From the NCBI GenBank assembly GCA_023128035.1, contig JAGMES010000052.1, forward strand, positions 1 through 27,127: a DNA stretch of 27,127 nucleotides, given 5' to 3'. The notes under the pieces are model-generated. The model did not search any database. It saw only the letters and a list, made by a program, of their open reading frames with translations, and had not been told where the DNA came from. This document shows positions 23,728-27,127 of the stretch, one piece after another; position 1 is the first letter of the stretch; each line of letters begins with the position of its first letter. Made by a program: the position numbers and the translations under genes. The DNA comes from Halanaerobiales bacterium (lineage in GTDB: Bacteria > Bacillota_F > Halanaerobiia > DY22613).

Positions 23728-24977
23728 AATACGAAATCACAGGTGGTCACAGATTAGAGGGAACTGTTAGGATTAGTGGATCTAAAAATTCAGTTTTGCC
23801 AATCCTAGCTGCAACCGTACTTTCTAATGGTAAGAATATTATTCATGATGTTCCACGTTTGAAAGATGTGGAAGTAATGATTGAAGTTTTGCGTCATTTA
23901 GGTGCGATAATTAAATTTGAAGAAAATACATTGGAAGTAGATACTTCAAACATTAATGTATATGAAATTCCTGATAACCTTATGCGTAAAATGAGAGCAA
24001 CAGTTTTTTTAATGGGTCCATTGCTAGGAAGGTTTGGAAAAGTAACAATATCTCAACCTGGGGGTTGTAGTATCGGACCTCGTCCTATAAATTGGCATAT
24101 AAAAGGATTAAAAGAATTGAATACAGAATTTACAGAAGGGCATGGTTTTATAATTGGTGAGGTAAAAGGAGAACTTTTGGGTCGAGAAATCCATTTAGAT
24201 TTCCCAAGTGTTGGGGCTACTGAAAATCTCATGATGGGAGCAGTATTAGCTAAGGGTACAACGTGGATTCGTAACTGTGCTAAAGAGCCTGAGATTGTAG
24301 ATTTGCAGAATTTTTTAAATCAGATGGGTGCAAAGGTTAGAGGTGCAGGTACAGATATGATTAAGATCGAAGGAGTACAAAAACTACATACCACTGAGTA
24401 CACGATTATCCCAGATCGAATTGAAACAGGAACATATATGATTTTGGCTGCCACTACAGGTGGTAATCTAGTAATTGAAAATACGATTCCTGAACATGTA
24501 GAAGCTCTTATCGCTAAATTAAATGAATCTGGTGTTCAGGTATCATGCGAAAATGATACGATCCATGTAAAGGGAAATCAGCGGATGAATGCATTGGAGA
24601 TAAAAACTCTTCCTTATCCAGGATTTCCCACTGATTTGCAAGCTCAAATGATGACAGCATTGGCTGTTGCTGATGGAACTAGTATAATTACAGAAACAAT
24701 CTTTGAGAATCGATTTAAACACGCAGAGGAACTAGTTAGAATGGGAGCTAATATTCGAATTGAAGGTCATACAGCTATTGTTAATGGTGTTTCACAAATT
24801 ACAGGTGCTTCAGTTGAAGCTACTGATTTACGAGCTGGGGCAGCTTTAATAATTGCGGGATTGATAGCAGATGGCACAACTACTATTTATAGTGGTGAAC
24901 ATATTGAACGAGGTTATGAAAAACTTGTGGAAAAATTAATTCATATAGGTGGTAAAATTAAAAAGTTGATAGATTAA
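23721..24977 (+). CDS. murA: UDP-GlcNAc 1-carboxyvinyltransferase MurA
   Basis: This 418-residue first committed enzyme of peptidoglycan synthesis transfers enolpyruvate from PEP to UDP-GlcNAc. Lys22-Asn23 (SGSKNS), Cys116 in GGCSIGPRP (the fosfomycin target), the YPGFPTDLQAQ Asp and LRAGAALIIAGL Arg are all present. The loop after Cys reads PINWHIKGLKELN, with Asn124 where MurA normally has Asp, and it departs from the common ALGA ending. It is probably still active. The start ATG overlaps the end of the murB homologue and has AAGGAAG upstream. Confidence 0.94.
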   Translation: MLKYEITGGHRLEGTVRISGSKNSVLPILAATVLSNGKNIIHDVPRLKDVEVMIEVLRHLGAIIKFEENTLEVDTSNINVYEIPDNLMRKMRATVFLMGPLLGRFGKVTISQPGGCSIGPRPINWHIKGLKELNTEFTEGHGFIIGEVKGELLGREIHLDFPSVGATENLMMGAVLAKGTTWIRNCAKEPEIVDLQNFLNQMGAKVRGAGTDMIKIEGVQKLHTTEYTIIPDRIETGTYMILAATTGGNLVIENTIPEHVEALIAKLNESGVQVSCENDTIHVKGNQRMNALEIKTLPYPGFPTDLQAQMMTALAVADGTSIITETIFENRFKHAEELVRMGANIRIEGHTAIVNGVSQITGASVEATDLRAGAALIIAGLIADGTTTIYSGEHIERGYEKLVEKLIHIGGKIKKLID

Positions 24978-24998
24978 GAAAAAGAGAGGGGTGTAGGG

Positions 24999-25742
24999 AT
25001 GAAAAAAGGAATATTTATTTTGTCAACTTTGTTGTTATTGATCATTGGAATCGTTTTAATTATGCACTCCTCTTATTTTGAGATTAAAGAAATTTTAGTG
25101 GTTGGAAATGAAATTTTAACGACAGAGCAGATAATTGAAATATCTGGAATATCCAAAGGACAGAATCTTTTTTTGGTTCCAGGTCGGGAAGTTGTAAATA
25201 GATTGATGAACTATGTTCGAATTAAAGGAATAAAATTTGAACGAAATTTCCCTGATCAAATAGTGATTCAGATAAATGAAAGAACTGGTTTAATGTTGAT
25301 TTTTACAGAAGATGGTAGGTGGATTGAACTTGACCAGGATGGACAGATTTTAGAAACTTTTACTACAAAAGAAATTTCGCGTCTTCCTATCATGGAGGGA
25401 TTAAATTCGAAAATTATAGGAACTCATATAGAGATGACTGATGATTTAAATAATATAATATTTTTGCTAGAAGCTTTATTATTTATGCAAGACAAGATGA
25501 GTAAGGTTAGTTATCAAGGGGGAGAAATTATTGTTACATTACGTTCTAAAGGAACTATTAATTTTGGACAACCAGTAAATCTGAAAAAAAATATACAAAT
25601 ACTAGAAAAAATATGGGAAAATTTAGAAACTGTACTTGACAAACTTGATTATATCAAATTTAACTATGAGAAAAAGCCTGTTATTCGTTTTATAGATGCA
25701 GAAACTACTAAATCTTTCTCTATACCTATAGAAAAATATTAA
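24999..25742 (+). CDS. ftsQ: Cell-division protein FtsQ/DivIB
   Basis: This 247-residue bitopic protein of the divisome has a short cytoplasmic tail and one membrane helix (about 4-24). A POTRA domain follows (about 28-95, FEIKEILVVGNEILTTEQI ... GQNLFLV), then a beta domain. It joins FtsL and the DivIC partner to control septal synthesis. The cytoplasmic part is very short compared with B. subtilis DivIB. AGAGAGGGG lies before the ATG. Its place between murA and ftsA supports the name. Confidence 0.9.
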   Translation: MKKGIFILSTLLLLIIGIVLIMHSSYFEIKEILVVGNEILTTEQIIEISGISKGQNLFLVPGREVVNRLMNYVRIKGIKFERNFPDQIVIQINERTGLMLIFTEDGRWIELDQDGQILETFTTKEISRLPIMEGLNSKIIGTHIEMTDDLNNIIFLLEALLFMQDKMSKVSYQGGEIIVTLRSKGTINFGQPVNLKKNIQILEKIWENLETVLDKLDYIKFNYEKKPVIRFIDAETTKSFSIPIEKY

Positions 25743-25767
25743 AAAAAGAGGAGATTAAAGTTTCTTG

Positions 25768-25795
25768 TTGAATCATTTTATGAAGGGTGATTCAA
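25768..25795 (+). promoter_or_regulatory. Small hairpin before ftsA
   Basis: An 8-bp perfect inverted repeat (25768-25775 with 25788-25795) with a 12-base loop lies in the ftsQ-ftsA gap, just ahead of the AAGGGGGG ribosome site. No T-run follows. It may affect mRNA stability or translation. Confidence 0.35.
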
Positions 25796-25815
25796 AGAAA
25801 GGGGGGCAGTAAGTG

Positions 25816-27096
25816 ATGCAAAAGAGGGTAATCACTGGGCTGGATATTGGAACTACAAAAATTTGTGTTATCATAGCAGAAATAACACAAGATGGTATCT
25901 TGGAAGTAATTGGAATTGGAACTAGCCCCTCTATAGGCCTGCGAAAGGGTGTAGTTGTCGATATTGATCAGACGGTTAAAAGTATTTTGGATGCTGCAAG
26001 TAAGGCTGAAAGGATGGCAGGGGTTCTAATAGATACTGCTTTTGTTGGTATAGCAGGTGCTCATATTAATTCGGTAAATAGCCGTGGTGTTGTGGCTGTT
26101 ACTGGATCAGAAAAAGAGATAAAAGATAGTGATATTATACGAGTAGTGGAAGCGGCTCAATTTATTAATATTCCTCCAAATCGTCATGTGATTCATGTTT
26201 TGCCGAGAGAGTTTATAATCGATGGATGTCGAGGAATTAAAGATCCTTTGGGTATGTCTGGTACTCGTTTAGAGGTTGATGCTCATATAGTAACTGGTTC
26301 GACTACTTCAATACAAAATTTGATTAAAAGTGTGAAAAAAGCAGGAATTTCTGTTTCAGAGGATAATGTGGTTTTAGAACCACTTGCTGCTAGCTCAGCA
26401 GTATTAAGTGAAGATGAACAGGAGTTGGGTGTTGTTTTAATTGATATCGGTGGAGGCACAACAGATATTGCTATTTTCCAAGAGGGTAATATTGCTTATA
26501 CTTCTGTTTTACCAGTTGGCGGAGATCATGTGACAAATGATATTGCCGTTGGTCTTAGATGTCCGGTATTAAAAGCGGAAGAGTTGAAAATAAAAAATGG
26601 CTGTGCAGTAATAGAACAGGTTTTTGAAACGGAGATCCTAGAAGTGCTTGCTGTTAGTGGTAAAAGGAGTCATCAAATTTCTCGAAAGTACTTATGTGAG
26701 ATAATTGAACCAAGAATGTATGAGATTTTTTCTTTGGTTCAAAAAGAGATTGTTAAAGCAGGTTACGAAGGACTGTTACCTGCAGGAGCGATATTGACTG
26801 GGGGAGCTTCTTTGTTAGAAGGGAATCTTGATTTGGCGAGTGAAATTTTGGATATTCCTGTTAGATTAGGAACTCCTGATGGAATTCATGGATTGGTTGA
26901 TTTTTTGGCTAAAGATATTTATCGCTTCCAGAACGATAAAAATTCTTTAAATACAGCGGCTTTCGCCACTGCAGTTGGATTGCTTCGGTATGGTTCTAAT
27001 CAAATTTTTCATGTAGAAAATTTTAGTATTAGAGAAAATAACCTGTTAGAAAACCTCTTTGACCGATTACGCGGTTGGGTAAAAGACTTTTTTTAA
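25816..27096 (+). CDS. ftsA: Cell-division actin-like protein FtsA
   Basis: This 426-residue actin-fold ATPase anchors FtsZ filaments to the membrane. Phosphate loops are GLDIGTTK (8-15) and DIGGGTTD (210-217). The 1C (SHS2) domain lies at about 84-165, and GAILTGGAS marks the adenosine site. The C-terminal stretch NLLENLFDRLRGWVKDFF is an amphipathic helix fitting the membrane-targeting sequence. AAGGGGGG lies 9 bases before ATG 25816; a GTG directly upstream is also possible. The frame is complete, and ftsZ would be expected next, beyond the window. Confidence 0.95.
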   Translation: MQKRVITGLDIGTTKICVIIAEITQDGILEVIGIGTSPSIGLRKGVVVDIDQTVKSILDAASKAERMAGVLIDTAFVGIAGAHINSVNSRGVVAVTGSEKEIKDSDIIRVVEAAQFINIPPNRHVIHVLPREFIIDGCRGIKDPLGMSGTRLEVDAHIVTGSTTSIQNLIKSVKKAGISVSEDNVVLEPLAASSAVLSEDEQELGVVLIDIGGGTTDIAIFQEGNIAYTSVLPVGGDHVTNDIAVGLRCPVLKAEELKIKNGCAVIEQVFETEILEVLAVSGKRSHQISRKYLCEIIEPRMYEIFSLVQKEIVKAGYEGLLPAGAILTGGASLLEGNLDLASEILDIPVRLGTPDGIHGLVDFLAKDIYRFQNDKNSLNTAAFATAVGLLRYGSNQIFHVENFSIRENNLLENLFDRLRGWVKDFF

Positions 27097-27127
27097 CAAA
27101 AGATTAGTGAACTCGTCCAGCTAAAGC

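Noticed and set aside
1..27127. CRISPR arrays, tRNA or rRNA genes, insertion sequences
   Set aside because: No regularly spaced repeats, no cloverleaf-like genes, no rRNA sequence and no transposase frames were seen.

Overview
The window reads as chromosome of a low-G+C, anaerobic, endospore-type Firmicute (Clostridia or Halanaerobiales-like). This rests on AT-rich codon use, strong AGGAGG ribosome binding sites, a Firmicutes-type division and cell-wall (dcw) cluster with a PASTA-bearing PBP, a PerR-type Fur regulator, and a secreted CGTase/maltogenic-amylase-type glycosidase. The genus cannot be fixed from sequence reading alone.

Left part (1-9150), mixed accessory and housekeeping genes. 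A secreted GH13 amylase on the minus strand (100-2196) has a near-perfect sigma-A promoter and a LacI-type palindrome in its long leader. On the plus strand follow a metal-dependent amidohydrolase broken by a one-base frameshift (2574-3736) and a stand-alone SIR2-like protein (3756-4694). perR (minus, 4752-5156) is convergent with these and divergent from ddl (5353-6453). Behind ddl lies the remnant of an HD-domain phosphohydrolase with an in-frame stop (6501-6749). A small membrane protein, a YbjQ-family protein, a Cys-cluster/TPR protein of unknown role and DNA polymerase IV (dinB) complete this part.

An intergenic stretch of about 520 bases (9151-9670) holds a long imperfect hairpin, an intrinsic terminator and a set of MraZ boxes. 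It separates dinB from the dcw operon.

Right part (9671-27096), the dcw cluster, all on the plus strand: mraZ, rsmH, ftsL, a class B PBP with two PASTA domains, murE, murF, mraY, murD, ftsW/spoVE, murG, murC, a murB homologue, murA, ftsQ/divIB and ftsA. ftsZ would be expected just beyond the right edge. Together these genes make UDP-MurNAc-pentapeptide (MurA, C, D, E, F), load it on lipid (MraY, MurG), polymerise and cross-link it at the septum (FtsW plus PBP) and build the divisome (FtsL, FtsQ, FtsA). ddl supplies D-Ala-D-Ala for MurF.

The most unusual points are three. The 181-base murF-mraY gap can fold into a closed multi-stem RNA whose closing stem overlaps an anti-Shine-Dalgarno sequence. 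The MurB homologue has lost the recognisable catalytic Ser, Glu and YR motifs and is probably a pseudoenzyme. The amylase has Ala at the position that is aromatic in cyclodextrin glucanotransferases.
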